From NCBI RefSeq assembly GCF_024139115.2, contig NW_026942794.1:1-64000 (forward strand): DNA of 64,000 nt, given 5' to 3'. Each line of letters opens with the position of its first letter. The first letter of the stretch is position 1. This DNA comes from Armigeres subalbatus (taxonomy: Eukaryota; Arthropoda; Insecta; Diptera; Culicidae). Below the pieces are notes generated by a model. That model did no database searches. It was not told the DNA's origin and worked only from the letters and a program-made list of their open reading frames with translations. Below, in pieces: positions 1-11,831 of the stretch. The position numbers were made by a program, and so were the translations under genes.

Positions 1-314
1 TATTCCAAATAAAAAAACAAGGCGAGGCGCATACGGTCAACCTACAGCGGGAGTGTGATATATTTGATACAACCTACAACGGTCTATTGGCGGAATTGAG
101 AAGAGTACCTGAGAGGAGAGAACGGACGAATGACTGAGAGTGAGAAAAATTACGTAATCGATGGGTTGTGATTTGGGTGGTAGAGATTAGCAAGAAAGAA
201 AAGAAAGAAAAATAGTTATGTTTGTCTGACTGAACAGCTAGGAGGTTGCCAGCTAGTAGTAAGTGTATTTTGTGTGAATTATTGTTTGATTGTGAAAATT
301 GTAATAAATGTGAT
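1..314. other. Unassigned sequence upstream of the ribozyme candidate
   Basis: No gene is recognisable. The stretch is moderately AT-rich and leads into an AATAAA-like run just before the hammerhead candidate. Hammerhead motifs in animal genomes often sit in the terminal repeats of Penelope-like elements or retrozymes, so this could be part of such an element, but no reverse transcriptase is visible nearby. Confidence 0.3.
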
Positions 315-368
315 TTTAGGCGTCTGATGATGGCTGAAGCGTAGTAAGCCGAAACGCGTAACGCTAAA
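315..368 (+). ncRNA. Candidate type I hammerhead ribozyme
   Basis: All core parts occur in order. Stem I 5' strand TTTAGGCGT (315-323) is followed directly by the core CTGATGA (324-330). Stem II pairs GGCT (332-335) with AGCC (347-350) around an 11-nt loop. Then come GAAA (351-354), a minimal CGCG stem III (355-358), U359 and A360 as the predicted cleavage dinucleotide, and the stem I 3' strand ACGCTAAA (361-368). Stem I pairs over 8 bp with one bulged G. Two features are atypical: an extra U at 331 between the core and stem II, and a stem III with no loop. A tiny stem III is known from Penelope-like-element and retrozyme ribozymes, which act as dimers. Self-cleavage is inferred, not shown. 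Confidence 0.6.
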
Positions 369-724
369 TTGCTGTTTTGATTTAATTGTCACCGAAAAAA
401 GCCAATTAAAACAACAAATAAGTTTCCACGGTGATTAAACCCCAGTCAGTTTAATCCACGCACGAAAGTTCAAATGTACTACTCTATTGTGAGACGTATT
501 GTGCATAGATACAGATAAGGCAGATGATGTCCAGCCTTACAGCTGGATATCGGGTGGGCTTGGCTTCTATGCCAGGTGAGTTTCGCCATGTCTACACTCT
601 AATCACATACCTGCGCAGGTTTTCTTCTTCTTCAACTTGCTGGATTTTCCCGGAGCGATGGCGTCGAACCTGTTCGTGGCGATGCGATGGCTGCGAAGCG
701 GCAGCCCTTAGTTTGTACCATTAA
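369..724. other. Unassigned sequence downstream of the ribozyme candidate
   Basis: A short reading frame at 524-724 has no recognisable domain and a composition typical of chance translation. No splice-bounded exon, RNA gene or terminal repeat is recognised. Confidence 0.3.
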
Positions 725-736
725 AAGTGAATATTT

Positions 737-1434
737 GATCCATAAAGAAATACAAAATGATCCATGAAAATATGTTTTTTGATCCATAGATTGAAAATGA
801 AAATCCATAAAAAAGGGTCGATGATCCATAAGGCAGTGTAAAACGATCCATGGTTCATGCAAAATATAGCAATAAAATGAGGTTTTTCTGTGGGTCAAAT
901 TTTGAAAAAATATCGGCATATTTAACCAAAATACCCATAAGAAAATCCCAGATGATCCATAAAGTACTTGCTTCTGCGCAATAAATTTAATGATAATGTT
1001 CCAGTAAAACCGAAAAAATTACTTTTATGTATATTGGAATGATCCATAGATTTGCAAGGTATTTTCCACACTTCAACAAGAATGTAACATAAAAATAAAG
1101 CAAATGTTCCATGATATAAGTCAAAACGCATACTTAAATTGTTTTTCTGTTCCATGGAAAATATAGAAATGAGCAATAAAATTGCATAGTGATGAGCCAT
1201 GAAATAGTATTGTTCGATCGTTAAAACCAATACAGGGTTACACTACAAATCCTAATAACGGCAGCAATGAATCATCGCAATTGATGGACCCCTCAAAAAT
1301 ATGTTCGGTAATAGATACAAAGTGTCCCTAAAAACATACGAATGATCCATAAGATATGAAGTCCGATCCATAAACAATATTGGTATGAACCATGAAGTAA
1401 TGCGTATTTTCCATCAAAGTGAATTCGTTTTCCA
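737..1434 (+). repeat. Field of dispersed GATCCAT-like motifs
   Basis: At least 15 short motifs of the form GATCCAT, GTTCCAT, GAACCAT, GAGCCAT or TTTCCAT occur here on the plus strand. GATCCAT itself is at 737, 759, 781, 823, 845, 954, 1041, 1344 and 1365; variants are at about 803, 1106, 1149, 1194, 1387 and 1408. Spacing is irregular (about 20-200 bp) and the sequence between motifs is not repeated, so this is not a simple satellite. It may be a heavily decayed array or a set of protein-binding sites. No gene is seen here. Confidence 0.45.
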
Positions 1435-1460
1435 TACAAATTTGCAACTTAAAAATGTCT

Positions 1461-2582
1461 TACATGATCTGGTAAAACTGTTCAGAAAGTGCAAACTTAA
1501 ATAAAATGGTCACCCTTAGTCTTGTTTACGTATGAATGACGCTTTCAAACTTTCGAGCCTATTAAACAAGAATGAGAGTGCCAGAATGAATGTACTGGTG
1601 TATAAGAACTTGACGTTTATGGGAATTTTCGGATGTTCAAAATACAAGAAGCTTAGATTTCATGATTTTTTTACACGTTTTATTATAAATCTAGAAGTTT
1701 CTCGTCGATAATCTGACAATTACAAAATTAGTATTTTTATCTAAATTTGGTATTTTGTTGAAAATATTTTACGTTGACGTAGCTTCCATGACAGATCGTA
1801 AAAAAAATGTTTTTTAACAGTTCTATGGAATAGATTTTATTTGTTGATAAATGATTAACAAATAGTGTCCTTGAAAAGTTATTTAATGTTAATATTCGTA
1901 TAATAAAAAGCGAGGGTCATATGATAATATAGGTGAATTGATCCAACCGAACCTTTGTGGTGCATATAATAATAATTGATTTTGAACTTAATCAATCTGG
2001 TTTAAACGCGTTATTGATAAAGGATACCAAAAAATGCTCCCATATTATTTATGCACTGGCACAATAAACTATAGATTTAACGAAAATTGTATTTAGAGCT
2101 TGTTCTTGACGCTATAAGACATAATAAGCAACGAATACATTGATGTTCAAACGCTAAGATCGCATTACAATTACCTCAAATATTCAAATCAACCGAATCT
2201 AAAAGATTTGTTAACATAATGCGTATACTTTGGTCATAGCTTAACTCTCGTGCTTCACCAGTCAGATTACTGACCTCGGCTGACCTGAACATCATGTGTG
2301 GCAACTCTTTAAGCGGCAGGGGAACTATGCCATTAGCGCGCAAGAGTTGTTAGACCACTGAGTCTGGCGCCAATTGTGAATGACGAGGTACCATAATGGT
2401 AGTGTTACAGCGAGCTAGACCTTATTGTAAGCATTGGGACAATCTGATAGAAAGTCGCTTTGAATATTTAAAAATAATAATTAGCGATTATTTTATAGTT
2501 CATCGTCTTTTAATGTTTACTGTGCTTATTTTGCCTTATTTTCAGTAGTTACTATATTGTCAATATGTTGAAGATAACATTA
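1461..2582. other. AT-rich non-coding stretch, nothing recognised
   Basis: The sequence is AT-rich, with a less AT-rich island at about 2230-2430. No long reading frame, RNA gene or terminal inverted repeat could be supported. Its mirror partner would lie beyond the right edge of the window, so it cannot be said whether the left arm of the palindrome extends into this stretch. Confidence 0.35.
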
Positions 2583-3740
2583 CGGGCAATATTTCGTATA
2601 TCTTATATCACATTTTACCTTTTGAATTCGTCAATGAATATATACATTTTCTTTTAAATTGTTCTACTTTTTTTGTTTTTTTATAAAATTTAAATAATAT
2701 ATCACAGAAAGATTTCAATAATTATAATGTGAAGTTAACGAAAAAGGTTTGATCGTTTTTGTATTTTGTTTTCGGTATTGGGCTATATTGATAGATATAG
2801 AGTATTTGGTATTCAATCTCAAATGCATTAGTTCCAGTGATAGTTGGTTGTTAGATGAATTGTTTCATCAAAGAATGTGAATGTGTAATTATTTAACTCT
2901 ATATAAAAACCCTAAGTAATTCTGCCTTTCTCGTAATTAGTCAACATTCCAACCACAGAACGCACCTAAAACGAAAGATTATTATTTGCCTCAAAAGGAA
3001 AGGTTGAACAAAAACATTTAAACTGAAATTGTAGGCATCTAAAAATGGTTTCAACCCACAGCATAATAAACTATGTTTCCAAACAGGTTGGTGGTTCTGA
3101 CTATTTGAGTATTTTACATTTCGTATAAAATAAGACAACATTCATCCTTAGTAGTGGATGATGTAGTGGATGTACTGGATTTTGTGTTGTTTAAAGTTAT
3201 ATATTCATTCATATTGTAAGCGTTCAAATGTTAGTTGCATTCATAGTTTTGAATAAAACTGCTAGAAAATATCTATTTATTATTAAACCTTTTAAATAAT
3301 GTTTTTCCGTTTTCACGTAATATCTGTTGAATTTTTGATGTTTTGGTTTTCGAAAATACTGTCTTGTTCATGTACAAACTCATAAGAATTTTTTTTTTGT
3401 GGCTATCCCGCTACAATAATTATCTACTTGCGGTTTGATCATTCTATTTTTGTTACGTATGACTACGTCTTTATTGATTCTGTCTGATATAAAAAAAATG
3501 GAAAAATTGAACCGTCACTGATCGTGCAAATGTTTGCAATTTTAATACGTTATGATGTATACCCAATCGTGTATGTTTTGTTGTTGAGTGCATTTTTAAA
3601 ATTGACGGGTTCTACTCATCTACGTAATAATACGTCTACAGTTCGTACAGCAGGTCAAAAGGCTGATTCAAGAACTTACACATCTACTGTTTGAAACTTT
3701 TTTAAATGAGAAAAAAAGTACGTGAACAAGAGAAAGTCAA
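2583..3740. other. AT-rich end of left arm, no gene seen
   Basis: This block is mirrored at 62839-64000. It is AT-rich with only short chance reading frames that lack domains. No terminal inverted repeat or RNA gene is recognised. Confidence 0.35.
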
Positions 3741-4552
3741 AGTTTAGTTAGTTTAGTTTTAGTTTAGTTTTTAGTTTGGTTTTAGTTTGGTTTAGTTTTG
3801 GTTTGGTTTTGGTTTAGTTTAATTTTAGTTTGGTTTTAGTTTGGTTTAGTTTTAGTTTTTGGTTTTTGGTTTAGTTTTTTTTTGGTTTGGTTTTGGTTTT
3901 TGTTTTGATTTGGTTTTGGTTTGGTTTTGGTTTGGTTTTGGTTTGGTTTTGGTTTGGTTTTGGTTTGGTTTTGGTTTGGTCTAGGTTTTAGTTTGGTTTT
4001 CGTTTGGTTTTGTTTTGGTTTAGGTTTTGGTTTGGTTTTGGATTGGTTTTGGTTTGGTTTTTGTTTGGTTTTGGTTTTGGTTTGGTTTTGGTTTGGTTTT
4101 GGTTTGGTTTTGGTTTGGTTTTGGGTTGGTTTTGGTTTGGTTTTGGTTTGGTTTTGGTTTGGTTTTGGTTTGGTTTTGGTTTGGTTTTGCTTTGGTTTTG
4201 CTTTGGTTTTGGTTTGGTTTTGGTTTGGTTTTGGTTTGGGTTTGGTTTGGGTTTGGTTTGGGTTTGGTTTTGGATTGGTTTTGGATTGGTTTTGGATTGG
4301 GTTTGGATTTGGTTTGGTTTTGGATTGGTTTTGGATTGGTTTTGGTTTGGATTTGGTTGGGTTTGGTTTGGTTTAGTTTGGTTTGGTTTTAGTTTGGTTT
4401 TGGTTTGGTTTGGTTTAGTTTGGTTTTAGTTTGGTTTTTGGTTTGGTTTTGGTTTAGTTTTAGTTTAGTTTTGGTTTGGTTTTGGTTTGGTTTTGGTTTG
4501 GTTTTTGGTTTAGTTTAGTTTGGTTTTGGTTTGGTTTTAGTTTAGTTTAGTT
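3741..4552 (+). repeat. TTTTGGTTTGG / TTTTAGTTTAG satellite, left copy
   Basis: About 810 bp of an 11-bp-type repeat. The margins read TTTTAGTTTAG while the interior reads mainly TTTTGGTTTGG. It translates into Phe/Trp/Leu/Val/Gly-rich frames with no stops, which are artefacts of the repeat and not genes. The mirror satellite at 60985-62838 is more than twice as long and has different variants. Confidence 0.9.
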
Positions 4553-4711
4553 CAGAATGAACGATGTTTTTCAAATACGAATATAGGAGCGAAATATGGA
4601 CATAGGACTGTTATTTATTGAAATATCAAATGTAGTTAACAATGACAATTAATAAAATTTTGTCTAGAGACTTTTATTACCAGCTGACGTTCGGCTACTG
4701 CTTCACTGATA

Positions 4712-5959
4712 TTAGTCTCTACACAGTGCTTTCGTGATAAATTTTGGCCGTCCACATGGCTTCTTCGAAGATAATATTTCGGTGTTAGCTTCAGCCCGGA
4801 GAGTATAGCATTTCCTTTTAACAGCAACGACCAGTATATGGGCGCACCCATTAGTTTTAAAGAAGTTTTTACACGTGCAGATCCATGCCGTGAATCTACT
4901 CCCTGTAACCTCCACACGGGCAACTTTACCCAGCTCCTCCATGTAGGCATCAAGGGAAGTATATTCAGGGTTCTCAAAATTTTCGATGTCCAGCTGTGTC
5001 ACTTCGTTAACTCCCCTTCCCGGGAGATAAACGAATACTCTGCCTTGATGGTTTTGGATTACTGTTCGCAACTTTTTGGCTGTCTTAAGGTATTCGAAAG
5101 CTTTCCTTTCATCGGCGAGCTACTTGCCTCTCCGATACCACTAAACGATCTGGGTCGCTGTACGCTTCTGTAATACGCATTATTTGCTCTTTAAATGCCG
5201 AGAAAGGCTCTTTATGGCGCTTCAAATAATTGTACTTAATCGATTTGTTGATCGCTTCCACACCATTATTGGTAGCGGGCACTCCTGGCAGAGCCGCTTC
5301 GTACCATTCCGAATACTTTTCATTGTGAGCGTACTTATCGAAAAACGCTGTGAACGATTCGTAAATACTATACTTCGCTATAAATAGCTCCAATGCGGCA
5401 CCAAAATGTCTTTTGGTTGGTGCTATTTGCAATAGCGCCACTTCCCGCTTCAGCTGCTCCTGAACCTCTATAGGCATCTCAGGGTGCTTTTTGAAGTGTT
5501 TGATTATATTTTCCTTGACATGAAAATAACAGTTAAGTAGCACGACAGCTTGTCCGAAGACGCAACGCGCCGCGTTCTTTAGCGCCAGTTCCCCGTCACT
5601 AAGGAAATTAGCAACTCTGACATCTCCACCTTGATTTACAGCCGCGGAAACAAGGGTCTGGAAAACGAACGTATAATCGATTTGCTCCTGATTGGTGATG
5701 CAAGCAAATGCAACAGGGTGCGCTTTTCTCATTTGATCGATTATGCAGATTACAAGAAGTGGATACCCCTGCATAGTGATTTTAAATGTGCAATCAGCAG
5801 CGATCGTTGTAAAACGACAGAGGTATGAGAGCATACGTTTCGAAGAAATTATGATCCGAAATTTTCTGTTATCGTGGTCGACGTCTTTTCCGATTATGAA
5901 AGCCTCGCGAGCATCATCTGGTACAGCACATCTAGATGACAGCCAAGTTTCCAGCTCAC
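4712..5959 (-). pseudogene. MULE transposase exon E (DDE core + SWIM finger), left copy
   Basis: This is the last exon of the putative transposase gene. It begins at 5959, directly after a CTAG acceptor. From 5834 a continuous 241-residue frame carries Mutator-like transposase landmarks: the first Asp in AADCTF, the second in LSDGELAL, a CYFH motif, and the catalytic Glu in TNNGVEAINKS. MULE transposases cut and paste DNA in the nucleus. The frame breaks near 5105, just before a 119-residue frame (5071-4712) that holds a SWIM zinc finger, CTC then CAH (CxCxnCxH), the usual C-terminal partner of this core. Apart from that break, this copy is better preserved than the right one. Confidence 0.85.
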
Positions 5960-6410
5960 CTAGAAATGGTCAATTGTAAAAATACACAATGCATTAGAAA
6001 AAACGCAGGCGATTGAAATGAACAATTGTCCATATCCATATACTAGAAACCAAGTAATTCAGCTGTAAGACGCCCGAGTAATAAACGTGGCGAACGAGAA
6101 TGGGGGGTGCTAGAAATTTTCCTCGGGGATTTATTCTTGCAGTCGAAGAAATTCCTACAAGAATATTTGTAGAAAATCCTGTAGAATACTTTCACAAACA
6201 CCGAAGAATGTCCCGGAGGAATTTTTGTAACAACAACCGGAGGAATCCGGAGAATTCTCTTGGTTAAACTTGAAAAGTTTTCGTATTAAACCGCAGAAGA
6301 ATCTCCAAAGATTTCTAAAGGAACTCAAGGGTTGCTGGGGAGCTCCCGGAGAAATCTTCAAGAGATCATATAGATGATTTTAATGTATATGTATATATAT
6401 ATATATTTAC
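5960..6410 (-). other. Intron D-E of the transposase gene, left copy
   Basis: On the minus strand the intron starts GTAAAT next to an AT dinucleotide run and ends TTTCTAG. It contains GGAGGAATTT-type short repeats and a copy (about 6045-6110) of the dispersed repeat seen again at 25675-25850. The splice sites match those of the right arm. Confidence 0.6.
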
Positions 6411-6905
6411 CAAAAGACATCGTTCCAGTGCCGAACAGTTTTCTCTTGAAGATTTCACTGCGTAGTTCAGCGAGCCTTTGTCAAAGTTGCCATTGTTCGC
6501 TTGAAGCTGTAGTTTAATATGCATCGACGGTATACCCGATCCTACTAGTTTATCAATCAGTTGTTTATCTCCGGTTGCTAACTTGGACCGTGCCAAGTTT
6601 TCGGCTGGGGCTTCATGGCAGCTATGTTGTCCTTTAGCACTGACTGACACGTCTCCTGTAGTGTTGGGTATAAAGGCCAATAGTTGTCGCGTACATTGAG
6701 GCTTTGCACGTACTTTGATCCGGCTACAATTGTAGTATCGCATTCGACCCTTAGCCGGCGTGTTCTCGGATTTTAGTCGAAATCCTTGCTCCCAACTTCT
6801 GACGAAATCATCCAGGTCTTTCAACGGAAGCTCGCGAATAAACGACCAAGTACTCTTAGCTTTTGACGAAACTTCCAACTCAACAGTGCCCGGTCCGGTG
6901 TCCGC
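6411..6905 (-). pseudogene. Transposase gene exon D (FLYWCH-like zinc-binding domain), left copy
   Basis: The exon follows a CTAAAAG acceptor and ends at a GTAAAT donor. It reads continuously from the acceptor in phase 0 for about 155 codons. A Trp and aromatic-rich segment contains the pattern YYNC, then QC, then HSCH, which fits a FLYWCH/WRKY-GCM1-type zinc-binding domain; such domains bind DNA in many MULE transposases. Near the 3' end a run of A is one base short compared with the right arm (four versus five), which shifts the last codons. With the longer run the frame joins exon E in phase 1. The family assignment is from residue spacing only. Confidence 0.7.
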
Positions 6906-7585
6906 CTTTTAGCAGAAGGAAGGAAAAATAACATTCAGGTCATCATATAACCAGATAATTTTGAGAATCATGTTATTCCGGTCTAATAGGATGCATTTTT
7001 AACCGAGCTGTGAAATGCGCACGCTACAAAACAAGACCGTACTGAAGGTGGCCAAGTTTCGGGTTAGATTTTCCGTCTACTTCTCTGGACATAAAAGTAT
7101 CAAATATCAAAAATTGTAACTTGGCTCATAACATAAGTCTCACAGTTCATAACTGAGGAATGGCTCATGTAAAATTAGCTGCGTGGCGGTGCAATTGTTC
7201 CTACCTTATACATACTATAAATTCCATAGACAAGCGGATACACAGTTGAGTAATTACGATTTAGTGTGCTTTTCCGTTTTTTCACACGCTACGTCGATTG
7301 CAATCGTGATATTATTCTCGTTTAGCTACACTAACTGACATTTCGTTTGGCTACACTCGTTTCGCTTGTGACAAAGGGGCAAAATGTGATGAGTAATAAA
7401 TTATCCTCTTTGCAGAGAAAGAATTAATTCTCAAATTCAATTCTTCAAATAACAAATGATTTAAAGCTCAGCATTGGCAATGGCCAGTTCTTTTTCTAGT
7501 ACACAATTGAGACAGCAGCATCCCACATTTGATTTTCTCTATGCAATAAGATTCGATGTGATATTTAGATAGTATTTATACTTAA
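6906..7585. other. Part of intron C-D, left copy; nothing recognised
   Basis: No coding frame or transposon end could be supported. The stretch lies between exons C and D of the putative transposase gene and is mirrored at about 57960-58641. Confidence 0.35.
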
Positions 7586-7738
7586 GGGACCATCCACAAA
7601 GTATGTCACGCTCTAAGGGGGGAGGTGTTTCGAGAAGCGTGATGACCCGTACATTTTTAGTGAAATGATACAAAAAGCGTGACGAAGGAGAGGATGGAGT
7701 AGAAAAACTACCATTTTGCGCGACATATTTTATCAACT
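7586..7738. mobile_element. Small dispersed element with GGGACCATCCACAAAG end, left
   Basis: The left boundary GGGACCATCCACAAAGTATG followed by CACGC resembles a widespread insect repeat end whose consensus describes a 'ccatccaca/taaagtacgtcacgc' terminus. The opposite terminus is eroded, so the length is approximate. Confidence 0.45.
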
Positions 7739-7970
7739 TTCCCTAATATTGCGATATGTTTATTATTGTTGGTAGTAAAAAGGATGCACTCATAACAAGG
7801 AGATGCAGTGTCAAAATTGGAACAGCGCGCTTGCTTTCAAATCAGTTGTTCCAGTCGAGCACAAGGTTCTTAAAGGTAGCAATATTGCGCCACTTGTATA
7901 ATGCAGGCACTTTAGTTTGTAGGTAGATACTCCTGTTTCATAGCTTTACATGGAACTTCAAAACATTGTG

Positions 7971-8961
7971 TACACACCAAATTGGAAGAATATGTTTCAG
8001 CAAATTAGTTTGCTGGTAATTAACCAGTAATTTGGAACTTTGCTGATAATTTTGGAAATTTTTTCCGGTTTGCTGAAATTTAGTAAACCTTGCTAGATTG
8101 CTGTACATTCAGCATGTTCTACCGCTGTCACTGTCACTGCAGGCCTTGGTAAAAAAACATCACGTTTAAATTTTCTTAGACCGCGTTTCTAGTTTCGTTT
8201 TGCAAATTTTAAAATCGTAAAATCATTTTAAAAGTTATGTGCTGAATCGATCTGGAAGCTCATGAGGTCTTGCAGAGCCTGAAGTCCAACCGTTGCAAAG
8301 TGGATGTGAGGTGAAGCAGTGAAAAAGCTATTCGTAAGTTGAGCAATAAAAATAACAATTTGTCTTTTTTCAGCTTTCAAAAAATGGCGGGCATCATAAA
8401 ATGTTTTAATTGTCATCAATCAATTGCATAAGGCTGCATATTGCATATGGTCGATGGCTTTCGAAGACAAGTCAAAATGCATGAGGTCATTGATACAAAT
8501 GCATGAAAACTTTATCCTTGCACCAAACTGATCATTTGCAACAAATGTTTAATTGTATGTATATTAATAAATGTAAATCTTAGTTTCGTTTTATTTGTTA
8601 TTGCTTTACTGCTTTGAATAAAAGCCATAAAAATCCTAAATATCCTTTGAAAATACGAAGAAAAATATTTTATAATAATCATGATAATAAATAAACAAAA
8701 TGTAACCAGCTGGTTTACAGCAATTTTGAACATTTTGCTGAATTGATACAGCAAAGTGCTGTCAAATCATATTCCAGTCCGAAATGCGGAATTTTCAGCA
8801 TAACAAGCTGATGATTCAGTAAACGACTGACAGATAGGACAGTAGTTCAGTTTGCTGAAAGTTTCGGTAATTTTATTTTACTGAAATGATTGCTGAGTTA
8901 TTAGCTCGGCAAAATTCAGCAAAATGTTGCTGATTTCCGGCGAAAAAAAATTTGGTGTGTA
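7971..8961. mobile_element. MITE with TACACACCAAATT termini, left
   Basis: About 990 bp bounded by TACACACCAAATT and its reverse complement. Both ends are followed by subterminal repeats of CAGCAAA/TTTGCTG type. It has no transposase frame, so it is non-autonomous. A smaller element with a related end is at 19139-19332. The right-arm copy is at 56577-57570. Confidence 0.65.
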
Positions 8962-9323
8962 TGGATCGACGCTAATTGAACATGACCATACTAATCCAAA
9001 ACAAGGCAGTTAGAGACTTATTTAAAAGTGACGAGATAAACTGATATATATTTTGTAATAGTAAATATGGCAGCTGAGAAAAGTAGATGTACCGCGCAGA
9101 TTACTTTTACGTAACCTTTCGGAGGTATATTCAAATTTTAAGGAGCAGCATCCTGATGTAAAAATAGGCTTTTTATGTTTTGCAGCAGCCGTCGGAAGCA
9201 TTACATTCAAACACCTAAAATATAATAATCGCTGACTTTTCAAAGAACTGTATAGATGCTGTACAGTATATAAGGATTTCATAAGGGCCAAACGCTCAAT
9301 GCACAATCCATCTCTTTGCTATG

Positions 9324-9477
9324 GGGTCGTACACATATTACGTAAGAATTTTGTGGGGGGAGGGGGCTCTGTCAGTTTCTTACGCACCATAAAAATAAAA
9401 AATCATTTGTACGAAAGCGGTGGTATGGTGAGTCAAAAAACCCAGAAAAAGTGCTTGCGTAATAAGTGTACGGCTCC
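9324..9477. mobile_element. Short MITE with GTCGTACACATATTACG termini, left
   Basis: Terminal inverted repeats of about 20 bp (GTCGTACACATATTACG versus GCCGTACACTTATTACG) enclose about 115 bp with a G-rich run. The right-arm copy contains an extra C/G-rich insertion of about 26 bp near 56098. Confidence 0.55.
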
Positions 9478-9772
9478 TGTAAATCAAGTGCAAGAATTAA
9501 ATTTTATAAGCTTTATAGCAATCGCGGAGTTTGCTTATTAGTTATTTTGCTTATTTTTTGCTTATTTTAACAATTGACGAATTTATCGCAAATTGTTAAA
9601 AACCTAAGTTACCTGGCCTATACTGCCGTTATACGCATAACTGCCCCATATACATAGGAAATCCCAGCAAACATGGGACAAATATGCGTATGATGGTAGT
9701 ATAAAATATGCGTATGTTGGTAGTATAAAAGATACATGTTTTCAGATCAGGCAGTCAATACCAAAATGAAAT

Positions 9773-10341
9773 GAACCGGCGCCAGCGAAAGTGGTACATA
9801 AACCATTTTTGTCGATTTTGTGTTTTTTACACTAACTGTTTCTGTGTGCAAAGGTCTAGTGAGGGAATAACGAAGAGATATGCACTTTTGAATTTCTGGT
9901 ATATATCACAATAGCAATTTCGTTGCCAGAAAAAGTGGTACATGTGCAGTTCTATCCACTAAAATCAGACTACTGAAAAGAAATTTTGACAAATGGATGT
10001 TTCCGCCATAGATTTTGACCCTATTTTGAACTTCAAGATGGTTTACTGCCGTTTAAAATAATTTGATAAATTTACATGTACCACTTTTACTGGCAACGAT
10101 TTTCGGTTTCTGTTGCATTTTGTTCCCATTAATAGTGGTACATGTGTATTTTGTTCTAACAAACTTGAAATTTGTGAAGAAACTTCGCATATTTCTCATC
10201 ACTACCTTTCGGCACATCAGTCACGACACGTTGGTACGGTTGAGCTGCAGAAAATTGCTAATTTGAGTTTTATTTTCGAGGTTTTTGGAGAAATGCGTCT
10301 CCTGTAAAATTTACTCAATGTAACATGAACCACTTTCGCTG
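9773..10341. mobile_element. MITE with GAACCGGCGCCAGCG termini, left
   Basis: Terminal inverted repeats GAACCGGCGCCAGCGAAAG / GAACCGGTGCCAGCGAAAG bound 569 bp. The motif AAAGTGGTACATG recurs inside in both orientations (about 9930, 10075 and 10133), as is typical of subterminal transposase-binding repeats. The small reading frames inside are not convincing genes. Confidence 0.65.
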
Positions 10342-10390
10342 GCACCGGTTCAAATGATGCAAAGGACGCCAAAAATTAAGCAAAATCATG

Positions 10391-10885
10391 TTTGCCTTTT
10401 ACGTAAAGCCTATATGATCGCTCCAAGAACAACCTTTTTATAGAAGGCCCGGAGACCCATAGTGTTATATACCGATCGACTCAGTTCGACGAATTGCGGT
10501 GATGTCTGTGTGTGTGTGCGCGCACCCTTGTACCAAAATGTATCAAAAGTGTTACTCATTTTTCGGGAACTTATCCTCAGCCGACGCATTCGACGCAGAC
10601 TTCTGTTCCATTGTTTCCTATTGAAAATTGGCCAGATTGGACTATGGGCTCGGAAGTTATGGCCAAAATACCTTTTTTTTTTAATAGAAAAATTGAGTAA
10701 AAAATTGTAATTTTTCAGGCACTTATCTCCAACCGATTTACTCGCAACAAGTTGCATCCTGTTCCATTTTTTTTTTATTGAAAATTGGCTAGATCGAACC
10801 TTGGGCACGGAAGTTATGGACAAAATGTAATATTTTATTTGCACGCGAAAGGCACCATCACCGCTAGGTGGATTAAACAGGGTTT
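10391..10885. mobile_element. CCTTTCTCGTATAC-family MITE, copy 1, left
   Basis: It shares internal blocks with 25864-26334: the 'tagaaggcccggagacccatagtgttatat' region, a GTGTGTGTGTGCGCGC microsatellite at about 10507, and the 'ctaggtgg(a)ttaa' block near its end. The orientation is opposite to 25864-26334. The second terminus is not clear. Confidence 0.5.
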
Positions 10886-11157
10886 TACAATTATGCTTTG
10901 CTTGTTTTGGAGGAGTTCAAAGGTGTTATCGTATCATATAAATATATGCTTTATCGATCTAAACTTTTTTCCTGTACAAATACTACAACTTTTCTGGACG
11001 ATAGAGATTGTTTAAATTCTATTCTTTCTCAGTCGATACTCTATGCAAAGTGAAGTCATAATATATGCAATATATTCAACCCAAGTGAATGAAACCCAGT
11101 CACATTGCAAAATATTTAAGAACAAAGTTTAAAGTAAAATGCAAAAGAATTACTCAC

Positions 11158-11376
11158 CTCCAACTTACACGAAACGCTTGAGGAAGCCTCGACAAGAGGC
11201 AAACCAAGGAAGTCCGCTCCTGCTCCTGCTCTTGCACTTTGTAGCGTAGTTGGCATATTAGGAATAGCATTTTTCGGCGGTGTAACGACGGATTCATTGC
11301 CATGCTCTTCAGAGCTCGCTGTTCTATCATTGATTTGAGGAATCGAAGACCTTCCTTTGATGTTGATGGGCTTGCC
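11158..11376 (-). CDS. Transposase gene exon C (73 codons), left copy, intact
   Basis: 219 bp bounded on the minus strand by a TTTTAG acceptor and a GAG|GTGAGT donor. It is open in phase 0 over all 73 codons and rich in Ser, Pro and Ala, without a recognised domain. Both boundaries are phase 0, so it fits exactly between exons B and D. The right-arm copy has lost 23 bp here and is out of frame. The assignment to the gene is an inference from phase, order and strand; no transcript is available. Confidence 0.55.
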
Positions 11377-11831
11377 CTAAAATAATTGCAATATGTAATT
11401 AAGCATACGCTATGAATGTGATAAAGGCGATAACATTAAAATTCATAGCAATCACATGTTTTTTTTACGAACACCTGGGGCCACTTATAGGTCCGAATAT
11501 TTACTTTGACATAAAATCAATCATGAGTCAGCTGAGTGATGAAACGAAAATGGCAATGATGCTCTCTAAGAGCATCATTCCCGGGCGGGAGCATCTTAAG
11601 ATGCGTCATGACCACCAGCGCTCTTATTATAATTTCGTCAATCCTTTTCGCATTGGTGACTATTCGGCTCTCAAATTGGTTGCTGCTGTATTCCGTACCG
11701 GTGACGTTTGACAGTTTATCAAATTAGCAGCGCTGTTCACGCGCTACCAAATTTGGTCACCTGTCAGTTGCGCTACTTTTATAGCAGCGCGTTTAGTAGC
11801 GACCGATATAGTGTCAAGTAATGATTCTGGG

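Noticed and set aside
2362..2380. TGGCGCCAATTGTG resembling an LTR primer-binding site
   Set aside because: No flanking long terminal repeat, TG...CA ends or gag/pol frames were found near it.
3921..4429. Long stop-free frames of Phe/Trp/Leu/Val/Gly
   Set aside because: They are translations of the TTTTGGTTTGG satellite in all three forward frames, with no unique sequence.
9299..9541. 80-residue plus-strand frame
   Set aside because: It coincides with the short MITE at 9324-9477, and its Gly run comes from a G tract.
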